A stretch of 64,000 nt of DNA, taken from positions 32,911,385-32,975,384 of the forward strand of contig NC_088295.1 of the NCBI RefSeq assembly GCF_032854445.1, written 5' to 3'. This document shows, in pieces, positions 1 to 12,900 of this stretch (positions are counted from its first letter, which is position 1; the number at the start of each line of letters is the position of its first letter). The notes beneath the pieces are model-generated. The model ran no database searches. It was not told where the DNA came from and saw nothing but the letters and a program-made list of their open reading frames with translations. A program made the position numbers and the translations under genes. Source of the DNA: Liolophura sinensis (taxonomy: Eukaryota; Mollusca; Polyplacophora; Chitonida; Chitonidae).

Positions 1-779
1 ATGTCTGGTGTGTTCCAACAAGTTATGCATAAGCTAGGTATTAGCCAGAATAAATCCTCAGCTTATCACCCACAAAGTCAAGGAGCACTAGAGAGATTCC
101 ATCAGACACTGAAAAGTATGATAAGAACTTACTGCTTTGAGACAGGGAAAGATTGGGACGAGGGTGTACCTTTGTTAATGTTTGCTGTAAGAGAGTCTGT
201 ACAAGAGTCACTTAGATTTAGTCCATTTGAGCTTGTGTTTGGCCACACTGTGCGTGGTCCACTACAGTTGTTCAAGGAAAAGTTTGTGTCTGGTGATAGT
301 GACAATGTTAACCTATTACAGTATGTGTCAAGTTTTCGTACTAAGCTCAACAGAGTATGTGAGTTAGCCAGAGAGAATCTTACAGCTTCTCAGAAGAGTA
401 TGAAAACTAAGTATGACAAAGAGACAGTAAGACGCAGATTTGAAGTTGGTCAGAAGGTACTGGCCTTACTTCCAGTTAGTGGTAAGCCACTTGAGGCTCG
501 TTATTTTGGACCTTATGTAGTAGACAAGAGGCTAAGTGATCTTAATTATATTATTTTCACTCCTGATCGGCGCAAATCTAGACAACTTTGTCACATTAAC
601 ATGTTAAAGCCTTATGTAGACAGAGATAGCACTGATCTCAATGTTGTACATCCTAGTGGAGTTGCTATCTCTTATTTTCCAGTGCCAAGTTGTAAGAGAG
701 AATTAAAGCGTTTCTTGGGCATGGCAGGTTATTATCGTAAGTTCTGTAGGAACTTTTCATTTGTTAGTGAAAACAAATG
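1..779 (+). pseudogene. Gypsy integrase C-terminal part fused in frame to RT thumb fragment
   Basis: The open frame starts before the window. Residues 1-75 are the end of the integrase catalytic core, with the HPQSQGALERFHQ stretch carrying the catalytic Glu. Residues about 150-205 form the GPY/F module (YFGPYVV, then HINMLKPY). From about residue 220 the text changes to an RT thumb/connection (FPVPSCKRELKRFLGMAGYY). The RT fingers and palm expected before that thumb are absent, so an internal deletion probably joined the parts. The frame ends at a stop after a short near-repeat (about 763-795), and the homology resumes in another frame at 801. The element is inactive. Confidence 0.85.
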
Positions 780-800
780 AAAAACAAGTGAAAACTAAAT

Positions 801-1295
801 CAGCTGTTAAAGAAAGGTGCTAAATTCTTGTGGTCCATTGAGTGTCGGAGATCTTTTGATAGATTAAAGGCCATGCTAAGCAGCGGCCCCATACTTGTAG
901 CACTTGATTTTAATTTACCATTTAAGCTAGCTGTTGATGCTAGTGATATATCTGCTGGGGCAGTTTTGTTACAAGAAAATGAAACAGATCACGTTGATCA
1001 CCCTGTATGTTTTTTCTCTCGCAAATTTGACAAGTGCCAGAGAAATTATTCGACAATAGAAAAGGAGTGTCTGTCCTTGATTCTAGCATTACAGCATTTT
1101 GAAGTATATGTGACTTCGTCAAGTTACCCCATTGTTGTGTATACAGATCACAATCCCTTGACCTTCTTGCACAAACTAAAAGGTAAAAACCGAAGATTGT
1201 TACGGTGGAGTTTGCTTTTGCAAGAATTTAATCTAGAGATTAGACACATAAAAGGGAAAGATAATGTGATTGCTGATTGTTTGTCACGTGTCTAG
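801..1295 (+). pseudogene. Gypsy RNase H domain (pol 3' end)
   Basis: This continues the polyprotein after a frameshift. It begins QLLKKGAKFLWS, the RT-RNase H connection, then shows the RNase H hallmarks FKLAVDASDISAGAVLLQ, NYSTIEKE, VVYTDHNPL and GKDNVIADCLSRV before a stop. Catalytic acidic positions (Asp in VDASD, Glu in IEKE, Asp in YTDHN) are present. No integrase follows; a purine-rich tract and LTR come about 100 bp later. It would act only as part of a retroelement polyprotein, and the upstream frame break rules that out here. Confidence 0.85.
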
Positions 1296-1409
1296 TTGGT
1301 TTTCTGCAGCTTTGTTTTTATAGACTGTGGTAAACGTTATTATTATTCATGATTATGAATATGTTAAAGAAAGTTTTATGCAAAACTTTCTTTCCCTGAA
1401 GGGTGGGGG

Positions 1410-2424
1410 TGTTATGTATGACTATTTAACGTTTTCATGTACTGTTAGTCTGCGGACCTTTGTGTTATATGTTATAAGCATAACAGGCCCTGTTATATAT
1501 GTACAGCGCGGACCTGGCCGAAAGCACCTTGTTCAATGCTCTGTTTATTTAACTGGCTGTTCATTGGCTGTTAATTCTGTGTCTAAGAATAGTTGAATCC
1601 ACCTGGACCGTATATAAGCCGTGTTTTCTGTGCAGAGTGGAGGTATTTTTGCTGCATTCACTGGGAGCCAGGAGAGTGTGAGACGCTCTCGTATCGAGTC
1701 CATTATTTTGATATGAGCTGGTGATGCCAGTTTCATTTGGGAGGACAGATTTTTATGCCGTCACCGTTTGTGTACCACAGTAGTACTGATGTCTGGTTTA
1801 TGTGAATTTCTGCGGAAGTCATGTTTATTGGTGTTCGGATCTTTATTATGATTATACAGTGTGGACTGTGTAATTTGTTTAACACGCTGACCTCACCTGA
1901 CCGACAAGGTCGTCAAGGACTCTAAACTGAAGTTTTCAGTTTTGCAAAGGACGTTCGTTCTGCCACAAGGTGACATTACTCTACGTCTCTGAACGGCTCG
2001 TTTGTGAGCTTCTGCGGGAGCTGTGACTGATCTGAAGTGGATTATACCTCCATACCTGTATTTACCCTGTTTTGTACTCTGCGGGTGTGACGTCATTCAA
2101 AGGCTTGACTGTTCCAGTTCTGTGTGTACTGTGTTCGTGTTCGCTAACCTGGCGAAGTACCTGTCTAGGACAATTTGTGACTTGTGTGAATTGTGTGTTT
2201 ATCCCATGGTCTTTACGTTGGATTTCCTGAAATACATTCCTTGGGATGCAAAGGTGAACTGGAAACTTTTAAAGACCGGTAATACTGATGTGTATGTTTT
2301 TTATGTTGTTGTTGTTGAACTGTCTGTAAAACTGTACGTCTCATTTTATTTATAAAGCCATTGTTTACATTGTAATATTGAGTCACTGAGTCTGCTTTCT
2401 GTTCCCGTTTTCAATACCGTAACA
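1410..2424 (+). mobile_element. 3' LTR of the left Gypsy element
   Basis: It starts TGTTATG directly after a G-rich polypurine tract and ends in TAACA, so the termini are short inverted repeats. A TATATAAG box at 1611-1618 is a plausible LTR promoter. The right end could be 2424 or 2427 because the sequence reads TAACAACA. The next base belongs to the FN3 exon block, judged against the other block copies. The short frames inside are not genes. Confidence 0.65.
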
Positions 2425-2460
2425 ACACTTACATGTACATGTGTATGCAAAGGTGCTTAC

Positions 2461-2739
2461 CCAGTGTGATCGTCTTCGGTGAAGAACTGGAAGACAGGGT
2501 ACCCTTGGACTCTGCTTTCAGCCTCACAGTGTAAGACTGTCCTTTGACAAGATTGGATGCAGGAACTATGGCACTCTGTTGTTGGTTACCAGATACTGTC
2601 ACATTCTCAGCGACAGCAGTACCTCCTGAAGTCTGGAAGGTCACAATGATCTTGTCAAGCTGACCTGGACCTGCTGTCCACCTGACCTGGATACCACCAG
2701 AGACTTCAGCAGCACTATTTAGGGTAGGTATTGACGGAG
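2461..2739 (-). CDS. FN3 domain exon, array copy 1
   Basis: The exon spans 279 bp, phase 1 to phase 1, with acceptor TTTTCATTGTCAG and donor GTAAGC. It codes 93 residues with FN3 hallmarks: the B-strand Trp (QVRWTAGPGQLDKIIVTF) and the F-strand tyrosine corner (YTVRLKAESKG). Length and phase equal those of exon 58158-58436 of the phosphatase gene, and the residues are clearly alike. FN3 domains are extracellular beta-sandwich modules. The first base downstream lies about 35 bp from the Gypsy LTR. Whether it is transcribed is unknown. Differences from copies 2 and 3 cluster in the middle (GGTAVAENVTVSG). Confidence 0.75.
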
Positions 2740-2761
2740 CTGACAATGAAAACAACACTCA

Positions 2762-5335
2762 TGTGAGTTATGCGCAAGGAAATATAATCTCAAATAAAGG
2801 CAAGCCTTTCTAAAATTGAACGTAGGGGAAATAAATCTACACATCTAGAAACTAGAGCAATTTTTCTAATGACGTACAAGTGAAATACTTTGAGTACGGG
2901 GTAAAACACCAACCAAATGAATAAATTAATAAATCTAATGACGTGCAATTTACAATCTGGCTTCAAAAATACATGTTGGCCTAAGCTATTATTTAGTCTG
3001 GGTTTCTCTGGCACAATTTTAGTGCCTGCCTTATATCTCTTGCTTTAGCATTAGAAGAGGTGTCATGTGGGTGGTGCAGCAAATTTGGTAACTTTTAGGC
3101 AATATTTACATCATTATTTTCATTAAAGCCGACGTGAAAGATATTTATCTGCAGTGTAATCTCACATGACTTTTAACACTTTAATTCCATTTTGTGGCTA
3201 TATTCTTTTCAAACCAGGTACTGAAAAAGATCATTAGGACGCTGTGTTCAGCCTGGATAGTCGTAACGCTTTTATTTCTGATCACGGCCATGCGTAAATA
3301 CAAGGATCAGCCAGCCACTGTTGCGCAGGGAGAGCCTAATTTTAATCCAAAACTTTTATGAGAAGCATGGGTGTTAATGTTTAAACCATCTGACACTCAG
3401 TGAAGTAACATAGTCTTTAATAGCAATTAAGACGCCTAATCAATTAATGCATGTAAAGAGGTGTCTCTATGTCAAAATTACATTACTGGTAATGTAATTT
3501 TTGCGCTACAGCCCAAGGTACGAGTCCCTATCTGGCTCAACAAGCGAGTCAGCCGACTGTGAATGTTAGCCTGAAGACAGTCCAGCTCACAGCATGCCCA
3601 CATAGCGAGTGTTGTTCACAACAACACTGCCCGGCAGTAAATGTCTTAGGCTTATTTGTATCTAAATTATTTCTCGTTTTTTGACACAAAGATATAATGC
3701 CATTGTTAGATTTTTACGACCTACATTCATGGTGTAAAGACGAATGTGCTGTATGTGGGCGCTGGAAAAGACATTTTATTTGCCACATTAATTGATAAAG
3801 ACTAGACATTTTTGACTGGACATGATCATCAAAATTTTGATGGAAAACTAAAATAATGAAATTAACACGTGTACATAGAATTTTGCTGTTGCTTTTTGTG
3901 GTTTATACTTCGTAGTTGCTAAGTGTACACAGATTTGTTAGCGAATGTAAGTAATCCGCCCTAAAGTTAAACATGCTGACCTGCGTATAGATTGCTGGGC
4001 TTCACGTTGATGATTTCATATAGTTCGTATTCATATGCTTAAAGTGTATGCGGTACCAACCTATCCTCTCTGCGGTTGGAACAACCCTGCCGAACGCTAT
4101 GACGTTACTCCTCGACAACAGTGTTGGGTCCCGAGAAAAAATTCACCGCATGTACAGTCTGATATGCAGTGGACGTCTCTATTCTCTCTGCAGACGTGTC
4201 AGAATCTGTGTTTTAGGGTTACAGTTGTAGTATTGTGTATAATGCTGTTAAACTCTTAAATAGTAAATCTGTTCATAAATCTGATAAGCAATAAAGTCAC
4301 AGGAACCCTGTATACAAGAAATTCTTGCCCTGTATAGAGGCTTAATTTCTAGAGAACGTGTTTACTACTGAAAACAAACTGAAGATTACATAACTAATAA
4401 ACCGAAAAATTAAATCCACATTCAATTAAAATTATGAAAAAAACTATTCACAAAGCCTATAAGAATAAAACCAATAAAACAGTTCAACCTTCCATCAGTA
4501 GGCCCTTGTAGATGTACATAGGCGAAAAGAAATATATATTTAAAAAACACAAACAAAATATTTTTTCCAGCCCTGTATGTTGGAGATCCACGTATAATTG
4601 CCATTTTAAAAGGAGCTAAAAAACCTTAACCTGCCATATGAGAATGTGCACTTACACACCACAAGTTATTCTTCAGAGCAAAAAAGAAAGCCCAATCTTC
4701 AATCTATGTGTTATATTCAAATATACAAGAGGTGAAAAAAAAAGCTTAACCTGACATCCAAGAATGTGCATTTACACACAATACCTTGGGTCAGGCAGTG
4801 AAACGAAAGCCTAACCTTCAATCCATGTATGATACCCCAATATAGAAGAGCTAAAAAGAAGGCTCAACCTTCCATCTGAGTATGCGCAGTTACACACCAC
4901 ACCTTACACGATTGAGCTAAACAAAAAAGTTTAACCCTCAATCAATGAATGAGAGCCCATTATACATGTACAGGAGCTAAAAGAAAAAGCTTAACCTTTA
5001 ATCCATGTGGAGAGTCCATTATACAAGAGCTAAAAAAAAAACTTTAACCGAATGCCAACACCGGTACTCCCCCCCCTCCCCCTCACAATATACTTTATAT
5101 ACCTCTCACAATACATCTTACTTCATACAGGCGAGCCATAACTTTAAGTGTTCCAACTTTATTTTGATTGCAATAATGCGAACATCAAACATATCAGTGT
5201 GTAAAGCTGATGTTGTTACGTGTCACTGACTAAAGGCAATTTTGCTAGCCAGTATAACTGATTTTACACACAGCTGAATATAGGCGACTCTCTTTTAAAG
5301 GAATAGACTATATTAACTTAAAAGTGCTTATTGGA
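2762..5335. other. Spacer of array block 1
   Basis: This is non-coding spacer, shared with blocks 2 and 3. A SINE-tail-like piece (about 2868-2938, matching 'tgagtacggggtaaaacacc') lies next to the exon. A short direct repeat beginning near 3767 and a degenerate minisatellite at about 4560-5060 follow. In the minisatellite, units of roughly 70-130 bp share 'agcttaacctgacat' and 'gaatgtgcatttacac' motifs. The small frame near 4048 recurs in every block and is explained by duplication. Confidence 0.7.
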
Positions 5336-5370
5336 CACTCACATTTACATGTATATGCACAGGTGCTTAC

Positions 5371-5649
5371 CAAGTTTGATCATCACTGGTAAAGAACTAG
5401 AAGACTGGGTACCCTTGGACTCTGCTTTCAGCCTCACAGTGTAGGCCTGTCCTTTCACAAGACCTGATGCAGGAACTATGGACCTCTGTTGCTGGTTACC
5501 AGATACTGTCACCTCCTTAGCGACTATAGCACCTCCTGAAGTCTGGAAGGTCACAATGATCTTGTCAAGCTGACCTGGACCTGCTGTCCACCTGACCTGG
5601 ATGCCACCAGAGACTTCAGCAGCACTATTTAGGGTAGGTACAGATGGAG
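5371..5649 (-). CDS. FN3 domain exon, array copy 2
   Basis: A 279-bp, phase 1-1 exon with intact acceptor (…ATTATCAG) and donor (GTAAGC). It codes an FN3 domain of 93 residues with the core Trp (QVRWTAGPGQLDK) and tyrosine corner ([12 protein letters not shown]). It differs from copy 3 at only a few residues (for example QV versus HI before the Trp, and RS versus SA after GNQQQ). The frame is open and the splice sites are good, as expected of a usable exon. The rest of its gene is not evident nearby. Confidence 0.75.
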
Positions 5650-5674
5650 CTGATAATGAAAACAACACTCACAT

Positions 5675-8600
5675 GAATTATGCACAAGGAAATATAATCT
5701 CAATGAAAGGCAAGCCTTTCTAAAATTGAACATAGGGGAAATAAATCTATACATCTAGAAACTAGAGCAATTTTTCTAATGATGTACAAGTGAAATACTT
5801 TGAGTACGGGGTAAAACACCAATCAAATAAATCAATTAATAAATCTAATGACGTACAATTTACAATCTGGCTTCAAAAATACATGTTGGCCTAAGCTATT
5901 ATTTAGTCTGGGTTTCTCTGGCACAACTTTAGTGCCTGCCTTATATCTCTCGCTTTAGCATTAGAAGAGGTGTCATGTTGGTGGTGCAGCAAATTTGGCA
6001 ACTTTTAGGCAATATTTACATCATTATTTTCATTAAGGCCGACACGGAAGATCCTTATCTGCAGTGTAATCTTACATGACTTTTAACACTTTAATCCCAT
6101 ATTTTGGCTATATTCTTTTCAAACCTGATACTGAAAAAGATCATTAGAACGCCGTGTTCAGCCTGGATAGTCGTAACGCTTTTATTTCTGATCATGGCCA
6201 TGCGTAAATACAAGGATCAGCCAGCCACTGTTGTGCAGGGAGAGCCTAATTTTAATCTAAAACTTTTATGAGAAGCATGGGTGTTACTGTTTAAACCATC
6301 TGACACTCAGTGAAGTAACATAGTCTTTAATAGCAATTATGACGCCTCATGAATCAATAATTGCATGTAAAGAGGTGTCTCTATGTCAAAATTACATTAC
6401 TGGTAATGTTATTGATGTTTTTCCTGGTGATATACCAAGACATCTTGATATAAATGTTAATGTGCAGTCAACAACTGTCTTTGTATTTGCTATTTTTTTG
6501 ATTCTTGTTTAACACCACAATGCTCCTGCATGGTGTTGACGTTTTAACATGGATGCAGGAAACAAAAGGCTGGGGTAAACCACTGATATTTGGCAAACTT
6601 AACTGGTTAGTACAATACTGACAAGATTTGGCCTGTTTGACAAACCCATCGAGTACCATCGGCAGCTCAATGTACCATGGTCACCAAATGAATCTGTAAT
6701 TTGTGTGCAAGCAGCTGAGAGTCAATTTTAGGGAGATATATTGGTTCACAATACTGTGCAATACAATATTATATATATATGGTGATCGGCATATTTTATA
6801 GAAGAACATGAATCACTGTATAATTCAACATACAAAGAAATCACATCAATCAAAAACCGTTAACTTTTACTGTTTATCTCAAAATATGGAATATGTTTTC
6901 AAGCTGCATATCTTAATGCTTAATCTTATGCTTCCAGAAAGACTTCGTTACTAAAAATGGGATAAATTACAAAACCAGGCATACAAACCCAGTGAATGAG
7001 ACCACTGTTTCTGTTCTAACACATCACCAGTTTACATCTATTCGACACTAATTTTCAGTTTCTACTCCCTTTGGGTTTTCAAACTGATACTTATTACTTT
7101 GATTACACTTCCGTGCTGTCGATCGCTCCATGGAAGAGTCAACTTTACAGAACTACAGGGTTCACATGTCAAGAACCAATGAGAATACCGCATTTCTCAT
7201 GTGATATGTCCACGCTGGTTGTTGGGTGAGTTTCAGACATTCCTAAAGTAAGCCTTCGTGCAAACATTTCAGTCGGGAGAGTTGATATGAACAAAAAATA
7301 GATAACACTAAGAAGAGATTGATAGACGGCAATGATGAACGATGAAGGCCTGCAGGCTTGGATATTTCCAACACTTACTTGCCCGTGTCACCAGATATTT
7401 GAATGCCTTATGTGACACACAAACCTCAGAGAAAGAGGCACGGTTGTTATGTGGACACTGGAAAAGACTTTTTATTTGCCACATAAAATGATAAAGACTA
7501 GATGTTTTTTTAACTTGACGTGATCGTCAAAATTTCGATGGAAAATTATAATAAATAAATTATTTTAAAGTCACTAAATTGTGTATATGCATCACGCAAG
7601 AAATTATTGTTTCCATGATAGACAAACCAGTACATCTCTGTGCTTTTGTGTGTGTCTCATCACGTACAGTACAGCTCTGCTTAAAACCCAAATCAAGCAC
7701 GGGAATTTTTGCGCTACAGACCAAGGTACGAGTCCCTATCTGGCTCAACAAGCGAGTCAGCCGACTGTGAATGTTAGCCTGAAGACAGTCCAGCTCACAG
7801 CATGCCCACATAGTGAGTGTTGTTCACAACAACACTGCCCGGCAGTAAATGTCTTAGGCTTATTTGTATCTAAATTATTTCTCGTTTTTTGACACAAAGA
7901 TATAATGCCATTGTTAGATTTTTACGACCTACATTCATGGTGTGAAGTCGAATGTGCTGTATGTAGGCGCTGGAAAAGACATTTTATTTGCCACATTAAT
8001 TGATAAAGACTAGACATTTTTGACTGGACATGATCATCAAAATTTTGATTGAAAATTAAAATAATTAAATTAACATGTGTACATAGAATTTTGCTGTTGC
8101 TTTTTGTGGTTTATACTTCGTAGTTGCTAAGTGTACACAGATCTGTCAGCGAGTGTAAGTAATCCGCCCTAAAGTTAAACATGTTGACATGTAAACATGT
8201 ATAGATTGCTGGGCTTCACGTTGATGATTTCATATAGTTTGTCTTCATACGCTTAAACTGTATGCGGTACCAACCTATCCTCACTGCGGTTGGAACAACC
8301 CTGCCGAACGCTATGACGTTACTCCTCAACAACAGTGTTGGGTCCCGAGAAAAAAATCACCGCATGTACAGTCCGATATGCAGTGGACGTCTCTATTCTC
8401 TCTGCAGTACGCATTTGGCAGACGTGTCAGAATCTGTGTTTTAGGGTTACAGTTGTAGTATTGTGTATAATGCTGTTAAACTCTTAAATAGTAAATCTGT
8501 TCATAAATCTGATAAGCAATAAAGTCACAGGAACCCTGTATACAAGAAATTCTTGCCCTGTATAGAGGCTTAATTTCTAGAGAACGTGTTTACTACTAAA

Positions 8601-9565
8601 AACAAACTGAAGATTACATAACTGAAAAACCGAAAAATTAAATCCACATTCAATTAAAATTATGAAAAAACAATTCACAAAGCCTATAAGAATAAAACCA
8701 ATAAAACGGTTCAACCTTCCATCAGTAGGCCCTTGTAGATGTACATAGGCGAAAAGAAATATATATTTAAAAAACACAAAGAAAATATTTTTTCCAACGC
8801 TGTATGTTGGAGATCCACGTAGAATTGCCATTTTAAAAGGAGCTAAAAAAACCTTAACCTGCCATATGAGAATGTGCACTTACACACCACAAGTTAATCT
8901 TGAGAGCAAAAAAGAAAGCCCAACCTTCAATCTATGTGTTATATTCAAATATACAAGAGGTAAAAAAAAGCTTAACCTGACATCCAAGAATGTGCATTTA
9001 CACACAATACCTTAGGCCAGCCAGTGAAACGAAAGCCTAACCTTCAATCCATGTATGATACTCCAATATAGAAGAGCTAAAAAGAAGGCTCAACCTTCCA
9101 TCTGAGTATGCGCAGTTACACACCATACCTAACACGACTGAGCTAAACAAAAAAAGTTTAACCCTCAATCAATGAATGAGAGCCCATTATACATGTACAG
9201 GAGCTAAAAGAAAAAGCTTAACCTTTAATCCATGTAAAGAGTCCAATATACAAGAGCTAAAAAAAGTTTAACCGGATACCAACACTGGTACTTCCCCCCC
9301 CCCTCCCCTCCCCCCTCACAATATACTTTATATACCTCTCACAATACATCTTACTTCATACAGGCGAGCCATAACTTTCAGTGTTCCAATTTTATTTTGA
9401 TTGCAATAATGCGAACATCAAACATATCAGTGTGTAAAGCTGGTGTTGTTACGTGTCACTGACTAAAGGCAATTTTGCTAGCCAGTATAACTGATTTTAC
9501 ACACAGCTGAATATAGGCGACTCTCTTTTAAAGGAATAGACTATATTAACTTAAAACTGCTTATT
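5675..9565. other. Spacer of array block 2
   Basis: The most complete spacer. It holds the SINE-tail-like piece near 5785-5850, about 1.3 kb missing from block 1 (6411-7705), and two direct copies of about 110 bp (7450-7565 and 7968-8073, sharing 'tttatttgccacat' and 'gataaagactaga'). The degenerate minisatellite lies at about 8780-9290, with a C-rich run near 9293-9317. I see no gene; the short frames overlap on both strands and lack domain signatures. Confidence 0.65.
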
Positions 9566-9603
9566 GGACACTCACATTTACATGTATATGCACAGGTGCT
9601 TAC

Positions 9604-9882
9604 CAAGTTTGATCATCACTGGTAAAGAACTAGAAGACTGGGTACCCTTGGACTTTGCTTTCAGCCTCACAGTGTAGGCCTGTCCTTTGACAAGACCTGA
9701 TGCAGGAACTATGGCACTCTGTTGCTGGTTACCAGATACTGTCACCTCCTTAGCGACTATAGCACCTCCTGAAGCCTGGAAGGTCACAACGATCTTGTCA
9801 AGCTGACCTGGACCTGCTGTCCACCTGATGTGGATGCCACCAGAGACTTCAGCAGCACTATTTAGGGTAGGTACAGATGGAG
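9604..9882 (-). CDS. FN3 domain exon, array copy 3
   Basis: A 279-bp, phase 1-1 exon with acceptor and donor as in copies 1 and 2. The product is an FN3 module with core HIRWTAGPGQLDKIVVTF and tyrosine corner [12 protein letters not shown]. It is open throughout. Near identity to copy 2 in exon and flank implies recent duplication or gene conversion. The symmetric phase means copies could be added to a transcript without shifting the frame. Confidence 0.75.
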
Positions 9883-9907
9883 CTGATAATGAAAACAACA
9901 CTCACGT

Positions 9908-12900
9908 GAATTATGCGCAAGGAAATATAATCTCAATGAAAGGCAAGCCTTTCTAAAATTGAACATAGGGGAAATAAATCTATACATCTAGAAACTAGAG
10001 CAATTTTTCTAATGATGTACAAGTGAAATACTTTGAGTACGGGGTAAAACACCAATCAAATAAATAAATTAATAAATCTAATGACGTACAATTTACAATC
10101 TGGTTTCAAAAATACATGTTGGCCTAAGCTATTATTTAGTCTGGGTTTCTCTGGCACAATTTTAGTGCCTGCCTTATTTCTCTCGCTTTAGCATTAGGGA
10201 GAGGTGTCATGTTGGTGGTGCAGTAAATTTGGCAACTTTTATGCAATATTTACATCATTATTTTCATTAAAGCCGACATGTAAGTCATTTATCTGCAGTG
10301 TAATCTTACATGACTTTCAACACTTTAATTCCATTTTTTGTCTATATTTTTTTCAAACCAGATACTGAGAAAGATCATCAGGACGCTGTGTTTAGCCTGG
10401 ATAGTCGTAACGCTTTTATTTCTGATCACGGCCATGCGTAAATACAAGGATCAGCCAGCCACTGTTGTGCAGGGAGAGCCTAATTTTAATCTAAAACTTT
10501 TATGAGAAGCATGGGTGTTAATGTTTAAACCATCTGACACTCAGTGAAGTAACATAGTCTTTAATAGCAATTAAGATGGCTAATGAATTAATGCATGTAA
10601 AGAGGTGTCTCTATGTCAAAATTACAATACTGGTAATGTTATTGATGTTTTTCCTAGTGATTTTTCCCACCTTGTTACAAATGTTAATGTGTAGCCAACA
10701 ACTGTCTTTGTGTTTGCTATTTATTTGATTCTTGTTTAACACCACAATGCTCCTCCATGGTGTTGACGTTTTAACATGGATGCAGGAAACGAAAGGCTGG
10801 GGTAAACCACTGATATTTGGCAAACTTAATTGCTTAGTACAATACTGACAAGATTTGGCCTGTTTGACAAACCCATCGAGTACCATCGGCAGCTCATTGT
10901 ACCATGGTCACCAAATGAATCTGTAATTTGTGTGCAAGCAGCTGAGAGTCAATTTGTGGGGGATATATTGGCTTACAATACTGTGCAATACAATATTATA
11001 TATTTATAGTGAATGGCATATTTTATAGAAGAACATGAATCACTGTATAATTTAACATACAAAGAAATCACATCAATTATAAACCGTTAACTTTTACTGT
11101 TTATCTCAAAATATGGAATATGTTTTCAAGCTGCATATCTTAATGCTTAATCTTATGCTTAAAGAAAGACTGCATTAGTAAAAATGGGATAAATTACAAA
11201 ACCAGGCATACTGATTGCAGTGGACATGTACAGTTTTCTCTGTACTGTTGGGCACATGTACACATAATCACATACACATATCTTCAGCATAACTTCAAAG
11301 TATTATTGAAGAAATACGATGCAGCAGAGCCCTAAAACAATGGACACATCCTTTTTGACTGCAGTTATCACAGCGTACACCCATTGAATGAGACCACTGT
11401 TTCTGTTCTAACACATCACCAGTTTACATCTATTCGACACTAATTTTCAGTTTCTACTCCCTTTGGGTTTTCAAACTGATACTTATTACTTTGATTACAC
11501 TTCTTTTCTGTCGATCGCTCCATGGAAGAGTCAACTTTACAGAACTACAGGGTTCACATGTCAAGACCCAATGGGAATACCGTATTTTGCATGTGATATG
11601 TCCACGCTGGTTGTTGGGTGAGTTTCAGAGATTCCTAAAGTAGGCCTTCGTGCAAACATTTCAGTCGGGAGATTTGAGATGTACAAAAAATAGATAACAC
11701 TAAGAAGAGATTGATAGACGGCAATGATGAACGATGATGGCCTGCAGACTTGAATATTTCCAACACTTACTTGCCCGTGTCACCAGATATTTGAATGCCT
11801 TATGTGACACACAAACATCGGAAAAAGGGGTAGGGTTTTTATGTGGATGCTTGAAAAGACTTTTTATTTGCCACATAAAATGATAAAGACTAGATGTTTT
11901 TTGACTGGACCATTAAGATATAATGCCATTGTTAGATTTTTAGGACTTACATTCATGGTGTGAAGACGAATGTGCTGTATGTGGAAAAGACATTTTATTT
12001 TCCACATTATTTGATAGACTAGACATTTTTGACTGAACACGATCATCAAAATTTTGATGGAAAATTAAAATAATTAAATTAACATGTGTACATAGAATTT
12101 TGCTGTTGCTTTTTGTGGTTTATACTTCGTAGTTGCTAAGTGTACAATGATCTGTCAGCGAGTGTAAGTAATCCGCCCTAAAGTTAAACATGTTGACATG
12201 TAAACATGTATAGATTGCTGGGCTTCACGTTGATGATTTCATATAGTTCGTCTTCATACGCTTAAACTGTATGCGGTACCAACCTATCCTCTCTGCGGTT
12301 GGAACAACCCTGCCGAACGCTATGACGTTACTCCTCAACAACAGTGTTGGGTCCCGAGAAAAAAATCACCGCATGTACAGTCCGATATGCAGTGGACGTC
12401 TCTATTCTCTCTGCAGTACGCATTTGGCAGACGTGTCAGAATCTGTGTTTTAGGGTTACAGTTGTAGTATTGTGTATAATGCTGTTAAACTCTTAAATAG
12501 TAAATCTGTTCATAAATCTGATAAGCAATAAAGTCACAAGAACTCTGTGTACAAGAAATTATTGCCCTGTATAGAGGCTTAATTTCTAGAGAACGTGTTT
12601 ATTACTGAAACAAATTGAAGATTACATAACTGGTAAACTGAAAAATTCAATCCACATTCCATTAAAATTATGAAAAAACAATTCACAAAGCCCATAAAAA
12701 TAAAATCAATAAAACAGTTCAACCTTACATAGGCCCTTGTAGATGTACACAGGCGAAAAGAAATATATATACAAAAAAACACAACCAAAACATAACTTTC
12801 TATCGCTGTATATTGGAGATCAACGTATGATTGTCATCATACAGGAGCTAAAAAAGCTTAACCTGCCATCTGAGAATGTGCACTTACACACCACAAGTTA

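Larger units (their letters stand above)
1..2427 (+). mobile_element. Gypsy-type LTR retrotransposon relic, 3' part with LTR
   Basis: The 3' portion of a Ty3/Gypsy-like element enters from the left edge. In order it holds an integrase C-terminal part, a reverse transcriptase thumb/connection, RNase H, a purine-rich tract (about 1398-1409) and an LTR. Integrase before RNase H, with RNase H only about 115 bp from the LTR, is not the usual Gypsy order (RT-RNase H-integrase). It recalls the Gmr1-like group, which has Copia-like order. The RT palm is missing and the frame is broken near 760-801, so this copy is dead. It abuts the first FN3 exon block. Confidence 0.85.

Noticed and set aside
4048-12453. 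Short plus-strand frame (MRYQPIL…) recurring near 4048, 8262 and 12271
   Set aside because: It recurs because the whole block is duplicated. It is 60 residues, has no domain, and its end differs between copies.
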